From assembly GCA_963205185.1 (NCBI GenBank), contig CAUJHZ010000076.1:81157-145156 (forward strand): a stretch of 64,000 bases of DNA, given 5' to 3'. Below are positions 42,258-51,911 of the stretch, piece by piece. The notes beneath the pieces are model-generated. The model saw nothing but the letters and a program-made list of their open reading frames with translations. It searched no databases and was not told the DNA's origin. The position numbers and the translations under genes were made by a program. The number at the start of each line of letters is the position of its first letter. Position 1 is the first letter of the stretch. The stretch comes from Planctomycetota bacterium (lineage in GTDB: Bacteria; Planctomycetota; Phycisphaerae; Phycisphaerales; UBA5793).

Positions 42258-44009
42258 TTATTGGCCGCCGCCGGCCGACTGCTCGAACGCTTCCAGCGTG
42301 CTCACCGCCGCCAGAAGCGTCGCCGCCGACGCCGCAACGGGCATGGTCTGGTCGCACACGCCGGACCGCACGCCACCCAGCGCCGTCTCAGGATTCCGCG
42401 TGCGATAGCGGTCGGCATCGCGCACCTGCAGCTGCCGCAGGAAGCGCAATGACCGCTGGAGATTGATGATCTGCTCGGGCCGCTCGTTCGGCGGGGTGCA
42501 CTGGCTGTCGCCGAGCATCACTGCGCAGGAAGTCACCAGATGCGCCGCCCGCCAGTCCGGATCCATCGCCACCCGGTATTTCAGTGCCCCGATCATGTCC
42601 GGCTCGGCAATCTGTGCCGGATCCAGGCCCGGCTGCTCGGCCAGCACGCGCTGCCGCAGGGCCCGAAGGGCCGGCAGCGACGGGATGCCCCGGCCGGACC
42701 GGGCCAGCTCCACTTCCGCCATGGCCAGCCAGGGCATCAGCAGCGGCTGCATCGCCGGCCCCACAGACACCCACGCCGCGTCGATGGCGTCGCGCGTACC
42801 CAGAGCCGCGGCGACGAGCGCTCGGTCTTCAGGAGACAGGTTCTCGCTGAAGCCGCGATCGGGGCGAAACGCCCGTTCGATTCCCGCGTCCACCGCCGCC
42901 GAGAGGTCCGAGAGCGCCGGCGTCAATTCCGCGGGTGGCAGCTGCTCGATCGCCAGGTGAGTCAAAGCGGCGGCGCGGGCATCCTGCCCCACCGCCAGCC
43001 GCGTGGCTTCGTCGTGTCCGAGCAGAGAAAGCAAGGCAAGGGCGCTGCTGCGTGCGGCGGCGGAGCCGCTGCTTTCCACGATCGCGGCGTATTTCAGCAG
43101 CGCCAGCGCCGCCAGTGCGTGGTCGCCAAGTGTCGCCCGATCCTGCAGCCGGCGATCGACCTGAGGCAGATAGTCTCCCAGCAACAACAGGTATCCTGGC
43201 TGGTCGGGGATGGCGATGGTTGATCGCTGAAGGTATCCCGCCGTCTCGTGCGCCATGGTGCGGATTTCGGCCACGTCAATGGACTGCAGCGGCACGGCGC
43301 GGCTGCCGCGATACAGAAACGCCGCCGCCCCGTCGCGCGTGGCCTGCGCCAGGTGCACGGTTTGAAACCTCCAGATGCGGATCGTGCCGTCGCCGATCTC
43401 ACGGTCGAGGTGCTCCGTGGGCGCGCCGCTGCGGCTGAGCAGCGCGACGATCGCGCTCGATGGCCGCGTGTCAAACGCCAGCATCTCCGCCGGGAACACT
43501 GAATACGTCTGCCCTTCGCGCCGGAGCAGCAAGCCGTCGATGCCGGGGCGAATTGATTCGAGCACGCGGTCAAGGGAGGTGGCGCGGATCCGCTCGGGCG
43601 AATGGGCAAGATCGAGTTCGAGCGTCCGAAATGGCGAGGCGAGAAACTGCTCCTGTTTATCGGCGCGGATGTCGGCGTCGGTCACGCCGCCCGCGGTGTC
43701 GAGCGCCGCGGCCATTGCCCGGCGCGCGGCGCCGGTCAGGGCGCGCGACGACGGCGCGTCGAGGCTGCCGGCGTCTATGCCCGTCCCGGCCCCCATGGGC
43801 CTGCCGGCCAGCCGGATCGCCACCCAAACCCCCACGCAGCCGCGCGGCAATGGGGCATCGGTCGGCGTTTCCCAGACGTCAAGCCAGTTGGACACCTCGG
43901 CGAAGGTCCCAAGCGCATCGGCCGGCTCGATCTGCGAGGCCGCCGAGCCGCCGCCCTGTCCGAGCGCCGGCCATGCCATCGCCAGACATGCGATGAGCGG
44001 CGCCAACAT
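42258..44009 (-). CDS. large exported helical protein, unknown function
   Basis: 583 residues from the ATG at 44009; the frame is open to 44213, but that extension is Arg-rich. A signal peptide ends near GQGG. The mature part alternates short strands and helices; the first third contains GCVGVWVAIRLAGRPMGAGTG. The C-terminal half (about 300-570) is all-helical with LALLKYAAIV, ALALLSLLGH and ALTHLAIEQLP repeats, suggesting an alpha-alpha toroid or helical-repeat fold like six-hairpin enzymes. The end carries four Cys (SCAVMLGDSQC and GVCDQ regions). It lies downstream of uppS on the same strand. No family is recognised. Confidence 0.65.
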   Translation of the reverse strand: MLAPLIACLAMAWPALGQGGGSAASQIEPADALGTFAEVSNWLDVWETPTDAPLPRGCVGVWVAIRLAGRPMGAGTGIDAGSLDAPSSRALTGAARRAMAAALDTAGGVTDADIRADKQEQFLASPFRTLELDLAHSPERIRATSLDRVLESIRPGIDGLLLRREGQTYSVFPAEMLAFDTRPSSAIVALLSRSGAPTEHLDREIGDGTIRIWRFQTVHLAQATRDGAAAFLYRGSRAVPLQSIDVAEIRTMAHETAGYLQRSTIAIPDQPGYLLLLGDYLPQVDRRLQDRATLGDHALAALALLKYAAIVESSGSAAARSSALALLSLLGHDEATRLAVGQDARAAALTHLAIEQLPPAELTPALSDLSAAVDAGIERAFRPDRGFSENLSPEDRALVAAALGTRDAIDAAWVSVGPAMQPLLMPWLAMAEVELARSGRGIPSLPALRALRQRVLAEQPGLDPAQIAEPDMIGALKYRVAMDPDWRAAHLVTSCAVMLGDSQCTPPNERPEQIINLQRSLRFLRQLQVRDADRYRTRNPETALGGVRSGVCDQTMPVAASAATLLAAVSTLEAFEQSAGGGQ

Positions 44010-44157
44010 GATGTTGCCCGCCCGCGACACGCCGGAGCGTCCGCACCGGCCGTGGCGCCCGCGGCGCGCGGGGAGCCGCGCCGGGGCCGGTTTTTCCGGA
44101 CCGGCCGCCGCGGCACGGCGATTGATCTCCTGGTGGACGGACAATCGGAGACTGGAC

Positions 44158-44238
44158 ATGCTCAATACCTTCCTCCTGACCGACAACCGCCGCCGCGTGC
44201 TGCTGCTGACCATTCTGATGTTTGCGGCGCTCTGCTGA
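44158..44238 (+). CDS. possible 26-residue membrane micropeptide
   Basis: ATG at 44158 to TGA at 44238. CGGAG lies 8 bp before the start. The peptide has a polar N-terminal half (TDNRRR) and a hydrophobic end (VLLLTILMFAALC), like a minimal transmembrane peptide. It is antisense to the upstream part of the exported protein gene. Evidence is weak; it may be chance. Confidence 0.25.
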   Translation: MLNTFLLTDNRRRVLLLTILMFAALC

Positions 44239-44287
44239 GCGTGCCGCCTGGCGCAGCGGGCGAGGAACTTTACGCCACGCGGGGCGA

Positions 44288-45130
44288 CTACGAATTACTG
44301 TGGTCGATGCCGCCGAAGCGCCGGTGCCGACTGGCGTAGTCGCGGATGGCTGCGCGCAATCCCTCCACTCCGAAATCCGGCCAGAGTGTCTTGGTCACGT
44401 ACAGTTCCGCATAACTGATCTGCCACAGCAGGTAGTTGCTGATGCGCATCTCGCCGGCCGTCCGGATGAGCAGATCCGGATCGGGCAGTTCCGGCACGTA
44501 AAGATGCGAGCGGATCGTCTCTTCGTTGATCTCGTCGGCGCGCAGCGCACCCGCCTGCACCTTGGAGGCGATCGCCTTGACCGCGTCGGTGATCTCGGCC
44601 CGCGAACCGTAGTTGATGGCGAGCACCAGCTTCAGGCCGCTGCAATGCCGCGTCACTTCGATGGTGCGATCGAGTTCCTCGAGCACGCGCCCGGGCAAGC
44701 CGCTTCGCCGGCCGCACTGAATGAAGCGGATGTTGTTATCGATCATCTCCTGCCGCTCGGCGATGAGATAATCCTCATACAGGCTCATGAGGAAATCGAC
44801 TTCATCCTCCGGCCGCTTCCAGTTCTCGATTGAAAAACTGTACAGCGTCAGCGCTTCGATGCCCAGGTGAGCGCACTCGGTAACGACCGAGCGCACCGAT
44901 TGGGCGCCGGTCTTGTGGCCGTGCACGCGCGGCAAGCCGCGCTCGACCGCCCAGCGCCCGTTGCCATCCATGATGATGGCGATGCTGCGCGGCAACCGGT
45001 CGAGCGGGACATCCGGCAGGCGCAGTTCGGGAGTCGGCGCCGGGAATCGAGGCGTTCCACCTGTTCCCGCGGCCATCCGCGCAGATCCTGAAGGCTCTAC
45101 CTTTTCCGCAGCGCTGCCCATGGACGTCAT
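44288..45130 (-). CDS. uppS: isoprenyl transferase (undecaprenyl diphosphate synthase)
   Basis: 280 residues from the ATG at 45130, with AAGGTG upstream. The cis-prenyltransferase motifs are complete: IAIIMDGNGRWA with the catalytic Asp, GHKTGAQSVR, TLYSFSIENWKRP, AINYGSRAEI, and PDPDLLIRTAGEMRISNYLLWQ closing the active site. It makes the C55 carrier lipid for peptidoglycan and envelope glycans. The N-terminal ~40 residues before the first motif are longer than usual and Pro/Gly-rich. cdsA, dxr and the other usual uppS neighbours are absent. Confidence 0.96.
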   Translation of the reverse strand: MTSMGSAAEKVEPSGSARMAAGTGGTPRFPAPTPELRLPDVPLDRLPRSIAIIMDGNGRWAVERGLPRVHGHKTGAQSVRSVVTECAHLGIEALTLYSFSIENWKRPEDEVDFLMSLYEDYLIAERQEMIDNNIRFIQCGRRSGLPGRVLEELDRTIEVTRHCSGLKLVLAINYGSRAEITDAVKAIASKVQAGALRADEINEETIRSHLYVPELPDPDLLIRTAGEMRISNYLLWQISYAELYVTKTLWPDFGVEGLRAAIRDYASRHRRFGGIDHSNS

Positions 45131-45240
45131 TGTATCACCTTCGCATCGGATGATTGCTCACCGGGCGTGCAGCCGTGATTTGACAGAGGCGCCATCCAGA
45201 TGCATCCTTAGTCTACCGGCCGCACTTTGGAGGGAATCCC

Positions 45241-46287
45241 ATGCCTGCTTTCAGATGTCTTGCCCTGACCGTCACTCTGCCCGCGCTGACCGCCGCCGCT
45301 GCGTCCGCCCAGACGCTCTACGACGCCGAGATCTTCTCGCCAACGACCGGTCAGACATCGATTTTTGCGACGGCGATGGATGATCAGGGTGTAATCATCG
45401 GCTATTGCGCGGATGATCGATATGACCCGCTCGCCACTCCCATCGCCATCGCCCGTGGGCGGGTCATCGAGGGCGACAAGCCGAGCAAGTCGCTGAACTT
45501 CCCGCTCGGCCTCTCCGGGCCGGCGCTGGTGGTCGGCACGTCCTCGCAGTTCCCGGTCGCGTGGGTGCGCGGCGTGCCCCGCGTGCTTCGGCCGGCCGCT
45601 GGGCTCCCCCAAGGCGCCGCTTCCGACGCCAACAGCCTGGGCGTCATCTGCGGCGAAGTCGTCCGCGATTTCACCGGCGCGCAGTTCCCGGTCGTCTGGC
45701 CGAACCATTCGGCGGCCGGAATTCAGTTGCGCGGCCTGGGCGACGCCTCGCGCGGGGCCTGCTTTGCCATCAATGAACACAACCAGGTCGCCGGCGCCAT
45801 TCACAACGTCGCCGGCTACGGCTTCATCGCCGTGCGGTGGGATCGCGTGGATCGCGCGCCGATGCCCATCGGTGTGCTTCCGGGTGCAATGAACGGTGAA
45901 GGACTGTGCATCAACAATCTGGGAGACGTCGCCGGCCGCTCGTCGTTCCCCGACTTCACGACTGAGGCGTTCGTGTATCTCGACGACACCCAATCGATGG
46001 TTGGTCTGGGCAACCTCGGCCAACCATACAGTTACGCGCGCGGCGTCAACGACGCGCGACAGGTCGTCGGCGAGTCCGCCGCCGCAAACGGGCAGGTGCA
46101 CGGCTTCGTCTGGAGCGATGGCGTGATGCGCAACCTGAGTAACCTGATCGCCCACTCGAGCGAGCCGATTCTTTACATCTCCAACGCCGTCGCGATCGAC
46201 AGCACCGGCCGCATCGCCGCCGAGGCCCAGGTAACCACGTCCGGCGGTCCGGCGACGCGGATCGCCCTGCTGACGCCGGTGCAATAG
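45241..46287 (+). CDS. exported HAF-repeat-like protein
   Basis: 348 residues with GGAGGG upstream. A signal peptide ends near ASAQ. The mature part has repeats of the HAF type at ~45-55-residue spacing: FATAMDDQGVIIGYCA, ASDANSLGVICGEV, CFAINEHNQVAGAI, GLCINNLGDVAGRS, ARGVNDARQVVGES and AVAIDSTGRIAAEA. Each repeat is usually followed by an aromatic-rich strand such as VHGFVWSDG. This pattern forms beta-propeller-like extracellular proteins of unknown role. It converges with the cyclase-kinase gene (38 bp apart). Confidence 0.82.
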   Translation: MPAFRCLALTVTLPALTAAAASAQTLYDAEIFSPTTGQTSIFATAMDDQGVIIGYCADDRYDPLATPIAIARGRVIEGDKPSKSLNFPLGLSGPALVVGTSSQFPVAWVRGVPRVLRPAAGLPQGAASDANSLGVICGEVVRDFTGAQFPVVWPNHSAAGIQLRGLGDASRGACFAINEHNQVAGAIHNVAGYGFIAVRWDRVDRAPMPIGVLPGAMNGEGLCINNLGDVAGRSSFPDFTTEAFVYLDDTQSMVGLGNLGQPYSYARGVNDARQVVGESAAANGQVHGFVWSDGVMRNLSNLIAHSSEPILYISNAVAIDSTGRIAAEAQVTTSGGPATRIALLTPVQ

Positions 46288-46324
46288 GTCAGGTCGCGGA
46301 TGCCGCAGTGCGCCGGTGTCAACG

Positions 46325-49300
46325 TCACTGATCCGCGCCGGTGGGCGGCGTGGATGTCGAACGCGCCCGCCACATCGCCGCCCGCTCGCCATAGTTGTCC
46401 GTCGGGAACTGAGCGTGCAGCGTCTCGTATCGCTCAGCGAGCATCGCTGCGGGCTCGCTGACTTTCCAGGCGCGATACTCGAGATCGGGACCGTCGTTCT
46501 CGATCAGCCGACTGAGCAGCGACTCCGCTTGCTCAAGTTCATCTGACGCGATGAAGAATCGCGCCAGTGTTGCAGCCGCTTCCGTCGCGACCCGATGAGT
46601 TGGGCCGAGCGTCTTATGGCAGTCTTCGTACAGCGCAGCGAGAGTCGGTTCGATCGATTTCGAATCGCCAGCGGCCAGCAGAGCGGCAGCGCGGCCCAAC
46701 TCGGCTTCGAGCGTCTGCCGATGCGACCGGCCCAGGGTGCGACGCCTCAACGCAATCGCGGTCTCGAAGTGCGGCTCGGCATCAACTGCTCGACCTGACC
46801 GCGCCAGCAGTTCCGCGAGGCGCAGTTCCGCTTCGACCGCCACGGCCGATTCGCTCCCGAGACTCTCACTCGCCTGGGAGAAAGTCGCGTCAAGCCTGGA
46901 GCACGCCTCATCAATTCGGCCGGACGCCCCCAGCGCGCGGGCATGGATGATCTCTCCGCTGAGAGCCAAAGCGTCTGCGCGCGGCTCGCCTTGCTGGTGC
47001 CAAGCAGCCTCATCCATCACTTCAATGGCCCGTTGCGGATCGCCTCCCAGGATCAGTGTCTCTGCAAGCCTTTGCGACGCCTGCAGAGTCAGCGGATCAT
47101 CAGGGCCGAACGCGGTCTGGCAAGTCTCCAACGCGTTCCGGAGGTGCTCAACGGATTCCACGAAGCGGCCCTGCTCGCGGCACAACACCCCAAGACTCAT
47201 CTTCGTTTCGATCGCGTCCGCATCCAGAGGACTGAGCAGTTCATCCCGGATTTCACGGGCTCGCGCCAGCGCCTGCTCCGCGCCATCCAGAAAGCCGACG
47301 TCAATCATCAGATCCGCCAGCGTCTGGAACAACGACGCCTTCACGATCGGACGAACGGAGTCGTTGTCGCGCAGCGAGAGGATCGCCCTCGCGAAGAAGT
47401 GTTTGTTCACGATGTGAATCGCCAGCGCGGTCGGTGCGCCCTGACGCGTGAGGTCATCCAGGGCGGCAATGGCCGGCCGGCGGCGCGGATCGTTCGACCC
47501 GCCGCGACCGGGCGGTGGTCCATCCTGGCGCGGGGGCGGGCGATCGCCGGCGTCTTCACCAGGGCCCGGGCCGGGAATCGGCTGGTCGCGCAGCCCGCCG
47601 GGGTTGCGTCCCAGCGCGCCCGACATCTGCAGGGCCTGTCGAATCTCGCCGACCATGTCCATGCTCATTGCTTCAAGATCGGCGCCGACCAGCACTGCAC
47701 TCAGAAAGTGCTTGACTTCCTCCAGATCGCGCGCCCGGCTCTCCGCAAGTGTGCGCGCCTCAATCTCGCTGGCCCGCAGCCCGCGCTCGCGATTCAGAAA
47801 GAACCACGAGACGCTGAGCAGCGCCAGCAGCGACGCCGCAACAGTCCAGCGCACCGCCGCTCCGACGCGCCGCCGCAACGCCGCCATGCGGCGATCAAAA
47901 TCCTCGCGCGCCAAGCGCTCCTGTCGCGCCTGCGCGAGTTCCTGACACCGCTGGTCAAGGGCGCCCAGACGGCGAGCCGCTTCGGCGGCGGTGGCCAGTC
48001 GATGCCCGATGTCTCCGTCCACCATCTCCGCCACGTCGCCGGTCAGGATCTCGCGCCGCACCGGGTCCTCGATGGTCCGTTCGAGGTCGCGCTGCCAGCC
48101 GGGTGCGAGAGGACGATCAAGATCTCCCGCGAGCATCTGATAGAGCATGACGCCGATGGCATAGACATCTCCCTGGGCCGTGAAAGCCGCGGGTTTTGCA
48201 TCAGCACTGGGACTCGGTGCTGGCGCGAGCAATTCGGGCGGCGCATACATCGGCGTCCCGGAACGGCTCGACAGATCGGCCGTCATCTGCGTCACCGTGA
48301 AGCCCGACATCGTGATCTGCCGTTCGAGAAGGCGGGCACGATCCTGCAGCACGCCGATTCCAAAGTCGCTGATCATCGGCCGCGGCGTGCCGTCAGCCGC
48401 TCGGTCAATGAGCACATTGGAGGGCTTGAGGTCCTTGTGCAGCACCCCCACGCTGTGAGCCGCAGCCACGGCCTGAGCGACCTGGCGGACCAGTTCGAGT
48501 CGCAGCTCCATCGGCACCACCTGGATGCCGCCTTGCTCCTGTGCCCACTGGCGCAGATCGCCGAGCGGCGCGTATTCGCTTTCGAGGTAGAACGGCGGAG
48601 ACTCAAAGTTCACTTCGTACAGCCGGGCGATGTCGGGTCGATCGCCCAGCACGTCGCGCAGGAGCCGGAACAGTGTCAACTCGCGCTTGAGCGAGCGAAG
48701 CCGATCCGGATCGAAGCAGAACTTGAAGACGCGGTGGCCGCGCGTCCGCTGATGGCGCGCCAGCCAGACCTCCCCCGATCCGCCCACGCCCAGTTGTCGC
48801 TCAATGAACCACCCGGGCCGATGCGGCACTTCGAGTCCGCGCGCCGGGCGCCAGCCGTAGATGTCCTCGTCGCCTGCCGGAACGGCCTGCCGCGCCTTAT
48901 CTGTGTTTCGCGGCGGCTCGAGCGGCGCCACGCCCAGAGCCCCCACTTCGTGTATGAGAATGGGTTCGTCAGCGCCCTGGAGGACGTACGGGCCGTGCGC
49001 CAACCACGTCAGCGGCGGCGACTCACCGGAACCCGTCGGTGGATGTTCGCGCACGTACTGCCGCGCATCATTGAAGCAGTGGTTCGTAAGCAGAATCTGG
49101 CCCGGACCCGCCAGACTCATCACCCTGGCGGCCAGATCGACGGACAATCCCGAGACGTCGTACCGGCCGCGGTCATCGGGGACTTCGATCGCAGTACCCG
49201 CGTGAATCGCGATGCGCACGCGAATCGCCTCACCGGGCCAGGACTCGTTCGCGAGAGCCCACTGGAACGAGAGTGCCGTGCAGACCGCCTCGCCGGGCGT

Positions 49301-49519
49301 CTCGAACTGCGCCAGAAACCCGTCGCCGGTGTCTTTGAGAAGCACGCCCCGAGGCGCGCTGGACATGGCCTCGCGAAACAGCTCGGCGTGCCGCTTGAGC
49401 AGCAGCACGTAGGCCTGATCGCCGAGCCGCGTCTTCATGCCGACGGAATCAACGATGTCGCTGAAGAGCAACACGACCTGCCGAGCAGAGCCCGTTGTTG
49501 GTTCCGCGCCGATCGCCAC
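46325..49519 (-). CDS. class III cyclase-like domain + Ser/Thr kinase + TPR membrane receptor
   Basis: 1064 residues from a GTG at 49519. Residues ~10-195 form a class III nucleotide-cyclase domain with metal Asp21 and Asp66 (FSDIVDS, DTGDGF). The usual transition-state Asn in VNLAAR is Asp128 (VDLAAR), so activity is doubtful, while Arg132 is kept. A protein kinase follows (about 235-510): GVGGSGEVW, VFKFCF with Lys266, HKDLKPSNVL (Asp363), ISDFG (Asp385) and GTPMYAPPELL. One membrane helix (about 553-575) separates it from a periplasmic C-terminal half with TPR-like repeats (about 760-1040). The kinase is probably active; the topology suggests outside sensing by the TPR part. Confidence 0.92.
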   Translation of the reverse strand: MAIGAEPTTGSARQVVLLFSDIVDSVGMKTRLGDQAYVLLLKRHAELFREAMSSAPRGVLLKDTGDGFLAQFETPGEAVCTALSFQWALANESWPGEAIRVRIAIHAGTAIEVPDDRGRYDVSGLSVDLAARVMSLAGPGQILLTNHCFNDARQYVREHPPTGSGESPPLTWLAHGPYVLQGADEPILIHEVGALGVAPLEPPRNTDKARQAVPAGDEDIYGWRPARGLEVPHRPGWFIERQLGVGGSGEVWLARHQRTRGHRVFKFCFDPDRLRSLKRELTLFRLLRDVLGDRPDIARLYEVNFESPPFYLESEYAPLGDLRQWAQEQGGIQVVPMELRLELVRQVAQAVAAAHSVGVLHKDLKPSNVLIDRAADGTPRPMISDFGIGVLQDRARLLERQITMSGFTVTQMTADLSSRSGTPMYAPPELLAPAPSPSADAKPAAFTAQGDVYAIGVMLYQMLAGDLDRPLAPGWQRDLERTIEDPVRREILTGDVAEMVDGDIGHRLATAAEAARRLGALDQRCQELAQARQERLAREDFDRRMAALRRRVGAAVRWTVAASLLALLSVSWFFLNRERGLRASEIEARTLAESRARDLEEVKHFLSAVLVGADLEAMSMDMVGEIRQALQMSGALGRNPGGLRDQPIPGPGPGEDAGDRPPPRQDGPPPGRGGSNDPRRRPAIAALDDLTRQGAPTALAIHIVNKHFFARAILSLRDNDSVRPIVKASLFQTLADLMIDVGFLDGAEQALARAREIRDELLSPLDADAIETKMSLGVLCREQGRFVESVEHLRNALETCQTAFGPDDPLTLQASQRLAETLILGGDPQRAIEVMDEAAWHQQGEPRADALALSGEIIHARALGASGRIDEACSRLDATFSQASESLGSESAVAVEAELRLAELLARSGRAVDAEPHFETAIALRRRTLGRSHRQTLEAELGRAAALLAAGDSKSIEPTLAALYEDCHKTLGPTHRVATEAAATLARFFIASDELEQAESLLSRLIENDGPDLEYRAWKVSEPAAMLAERYETLHAQFPTDNYGERAAMWRARSTSTPPTGADQ

Positions 49520-49579
49520 GTGGACATCATAACCCGCGCAGGGGGTCCGGGAGCGGGCGAGCCGACTTACCGATCACTC

Positions 49580-50446
49580 TCAGCCCAGCGCCGCCGAGCC
49601 GCCGATGATCTCGTTGAGTTCGGTGGTGATCTGTGCCTGGCGGGCGCGGTTGTAGGTGCGCCGCAGGGTCTTGCTCAACTTGCCGGCGTTGTCGGTCGCG
49701 GCCTTCATGGCCACCATGCGCGACACGTGTTCGCTGACCACCGCATCGTTGATCGCCTGGAAGAGGCTCGTTTTAACGGTAATTGGCAGCAGATCGGCCA
49801 GCAGGCTCTCGGCGTCGGGGCTGAACTCGTACTCCGCCGTGCGCGTGGACGTGTCCGCACCGGCCTGGTCGGGCGCGCTCAGCGGAAGGATCGGCTCGAC
49901 GACCGGCAGCTGCCGCCCTGCGGAGATGAACTTCATGTACGCCACAGAGACCCTGTCATACATGCCCTCTTTGAATTCCTGCATGAGCCGCTCAGCCAAC
50001 GCTTCGACTGCGGCGTAGGTCGGCTTCTCACCGAACTGGTGCTGCCGGGCCACGTCGAATCCTGCGAAGCGATAGAACAGCACGCCCTTCTTGCCGACGA
50101 CTTCAAGCCGGCGCTCCCGCTCCATCGAGCGAAGGTAGGTGGTGGCGGTCCGCAGGACGTTGGAGTTGTACGCGCCGCAGAGACCGCGATCAGATGTCAG
50201 AACCAGCAGCAGTTCGCGATTGGGAGACGGCGTGGGCGCCTGGAACAAGTAATGGGAGACGCTGCCGGCGCTGGCGGCCAGTTCACCCACGAGGGTGCGG
50301 ACCTTCTCGGTGTAGGGCTTGGTGGCCGTGGCACGATCCAGGGCGCTCTTGAAACGGGCCGTGGCGATCATCTGCATCGTGTTGGTGATGCGACGGATGT
50401 TGCCGACTGCCTTAATGCGCTTTTTGATCTCGCGGATTTGTGCCAT
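49580..50446 (-). CDS. atpG: ATP synthase F1 gamma subunit
   Basis: 288 residues. The N-terminal AQIREIKKRIKAVGNIRRITNTMQMIATARF helix and the DRGLCGAYNSNVLR block are both hallmarks, and a complete C-terminal helix (RRTYNRARQAQITTELNEIIGGSAAL) rotates inside the alpha3beta3 ring. Length is standard. No other atp genes occur in the window: it is flanked by the kinase gene downstream and a divergent desaturase upstream. atpG normally lies between atpA and atpD, so this copy has been separated, or it is a second copy. Confidence 0.96.
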   Translation of the reverse strand: MAQIREIKKRIKAVGNIRRITNTMQMIATARFKSALDRATATKPYTEKVRTLVGELAASAGSVSHYLFQAPTPSPNRELLLVLTSDRGLCGAYNSNVLRTATTYLRSMERERRLEVVGKKGVLFYRFAGFDVARQHQFGEKPTYAAVEALAERLMQEFKEGMYDRVSVAYMKFISAGRQLPVVEPILPLSAPDQAGADTSTRTAEYEFSPDAESLLADLLPITVKTSLFQAINDAVVSEHVSRMVAMKAATDNAGKLSKTLRRTYNRARQAQITTELNEIIGGSAALG

Positions 50447-50447
50447 A

Positions 50448-50781
50448 GGCGGCCATGGTAGGTTTGGCCCTCGGGCCGGACAATCCAGGCGATAACCCGC
50501 CCTGGGACCTCCGCTTTCGAGGGGCCAGGATCGTGCGCTGGTCGCGATTTGCAGAAATGACCGGCGAGATACTCAGTTCTGCGGGTCTTGGGCAAATCCT
50601 GATATACACTTAGGGGGTCCGGTATCGGGCCGGCGGCCGCGCAGGCGACGGGGACACCGGTTCAGGCGCTCCCCATCATCCGATGCAGATTGCACGCTGC
50701 CGGCCATGGGAGCGGGAGAAAGAGTCGTCGTGCCGGCCTGAAAGGGTCCGCGCGGAAGACTGCAGAAGAGAGAGAAAGCGC
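50448..50781. other. divergent intergenic region between atpG and desaturase genes
   Basis: No convincing protein in ~334 bp. It must hold promoters for both genes. A TG-extended -10-like TGATATACA lies near 50598 on the plus strand, but without a good -35. The segment just before the desaturase start is purine-rich (AGAGAGAAAG) and may act as ribosome site. Confidence 0.35.
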
Positions 50782-51843
50782 ATGACGCAAGTGGTGGAAC
50801 GTGTCGGAGGCGTGGCCATCGGGTCTCGGCCTCTGCCGTCGATCCGATCAGCCGGCACTCGGCCCGCGACCGCCAGGCACGGGGACGCGCCGCCGCCGGG
50901 CGGACCCGCCTTACCTGCGCCGGCCACGATCGGCGCCGGGCATTCGCCGCTGGTTCGCTTCGGCATCGCGCTGCGCCGGCTCACGCTGGTGACGGTGATC
51001 CACCTTTCGCTGGTTTTCCTCCCGTTTGTCTTCTTCTCCTGGGAGATGGTGGCGGCGACGGTCTTCACCTACTGCTTCCTGATGATCGGAATGGCTGGCT
51101 GGATGCATCGGTATTTCAGCCACCGCACCTTCCGCACGAGCCGCGCGTTCCAGTTCGTTCTCGCTTTCTGGGCCGGCTGCGGCGCGCAGCGCGGCACGCT
51201 GTGGTGGGCGGCGCATCACCGCCGGCACCACGCCTTCGCCGACACCGTCGATGATCCGCATACGCCCACGCTGCTCGCGTTCTGGCGCTCGCACATGGTC
51301 TGGATCTTCGAAGATGCGCACCAGCAGTCGAATTACAAGTGGGTGCGCGATCTGGCGCGGTATCCTGAACTGCGCTTCCTCGACAAGTGGTACTGGACGC
51401 CTCCCATCGTCTACTGGACCTGCTTCGGGCTGCTCGGCGCCTGGCTGGGGCAGGCCCGCGGGATCGGCGCCGGCGCGGGCGCGGGCGCGATGCTCGTCTG
51501 GGGGCCGGTCCTGGGAACGGTGCTCGCCTGGCACGCGACGTTCTGCATCAATTCGGTCACGCACATGTGGGGTCGGCGGCGCTACGACACCGGCGACGAC
51601 AGCCGCAACGTCTCCTGGCTCTCGTGGATCAACTTCGGCGAAGGCTGGCACAACAACCACCACTACTACCCGCACTCTGCCAATCTCGGCTTCCACTGGT
51701 GGCAGGTGGACCCGGCCTACTACGTCATCCTGCTGGCCGAAAAGCTCGGGCTGATCTGGGATGTGAAAAAAGCCCCATCCCGCGCTGTCGAGGGACAGGT
51801 CCGCCGCGCCAAGCCGCGGCCCGAGCACTTCGAGCGCGATTAA
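50782..51843 (+). CDS. fatty acid desaturase (delta-9 acyl-CoA/acyl-lipid type)
   Basis: 353 residues from the ATG at 50782; in-frame upstream sequence is Arg/Glu-rich and unlikely. The three His boxes are HRYFSHRTFRT, HHRRHHAFADT and EGWHNNHHYYPHSA, plus the fourth His in NSVTHMWG. Four membrane helices are visible. This is the di-iron stearoyl-CoA/acyl-lipid desaturase class that introduces a cis double bond using O2. The N-terminal ~55 residues before helix 1 are Pro/Gly-rich and unusual. It needs an electron donor not encoded nearby. Confidence 0.92.
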   Translation: MTQVVERVGGVAIGSRPLPSIRSAGTRPATARHGDAPPPGGPALPAPATIGAGHSPLVRFGIALRRLTLVTVIHLSLVFLPFVFFSWEMVAATVFTYCFLMIGMAGWMHRYFSHRTFRTSRAFQFVLAFWAGCGAQRGTLWWAAHHRRHHAFADTVDDPHTPTLLAFWRSHMVWIFEDAHQQSNYKWVRDLARYPELRFLDKWYWTPPIVYWTCFGLLGAWLGQARGIGAGAGAGAMLVWGPVLGTVLAWHATFCINSVTHMWGRRRYDTGDDSRNVSWLSWINFGEGWHNNHHYYPHSANLGFHWWQVDPAYYVILLAEKLGLIWDVKKAPSRAVEGQVRRAKPRPEHFERD

Positions 51844-51911
51844 CGTCGTTTCCAGTCCGCGTGGAATGATCCGGGACTGCGGGGGCCTGCACCCCGGCTT
51901 GGGTCGCGCGC

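Noticed and set aside
46943-50461. A 1172-codon plus-strand open frame over the kinase and atpG genes
   Set aside because: It spans two clear minus-strand genes (kinase motifs and the gamma subunit) and its translation is Arg/Ala/His-rich with no motifs.
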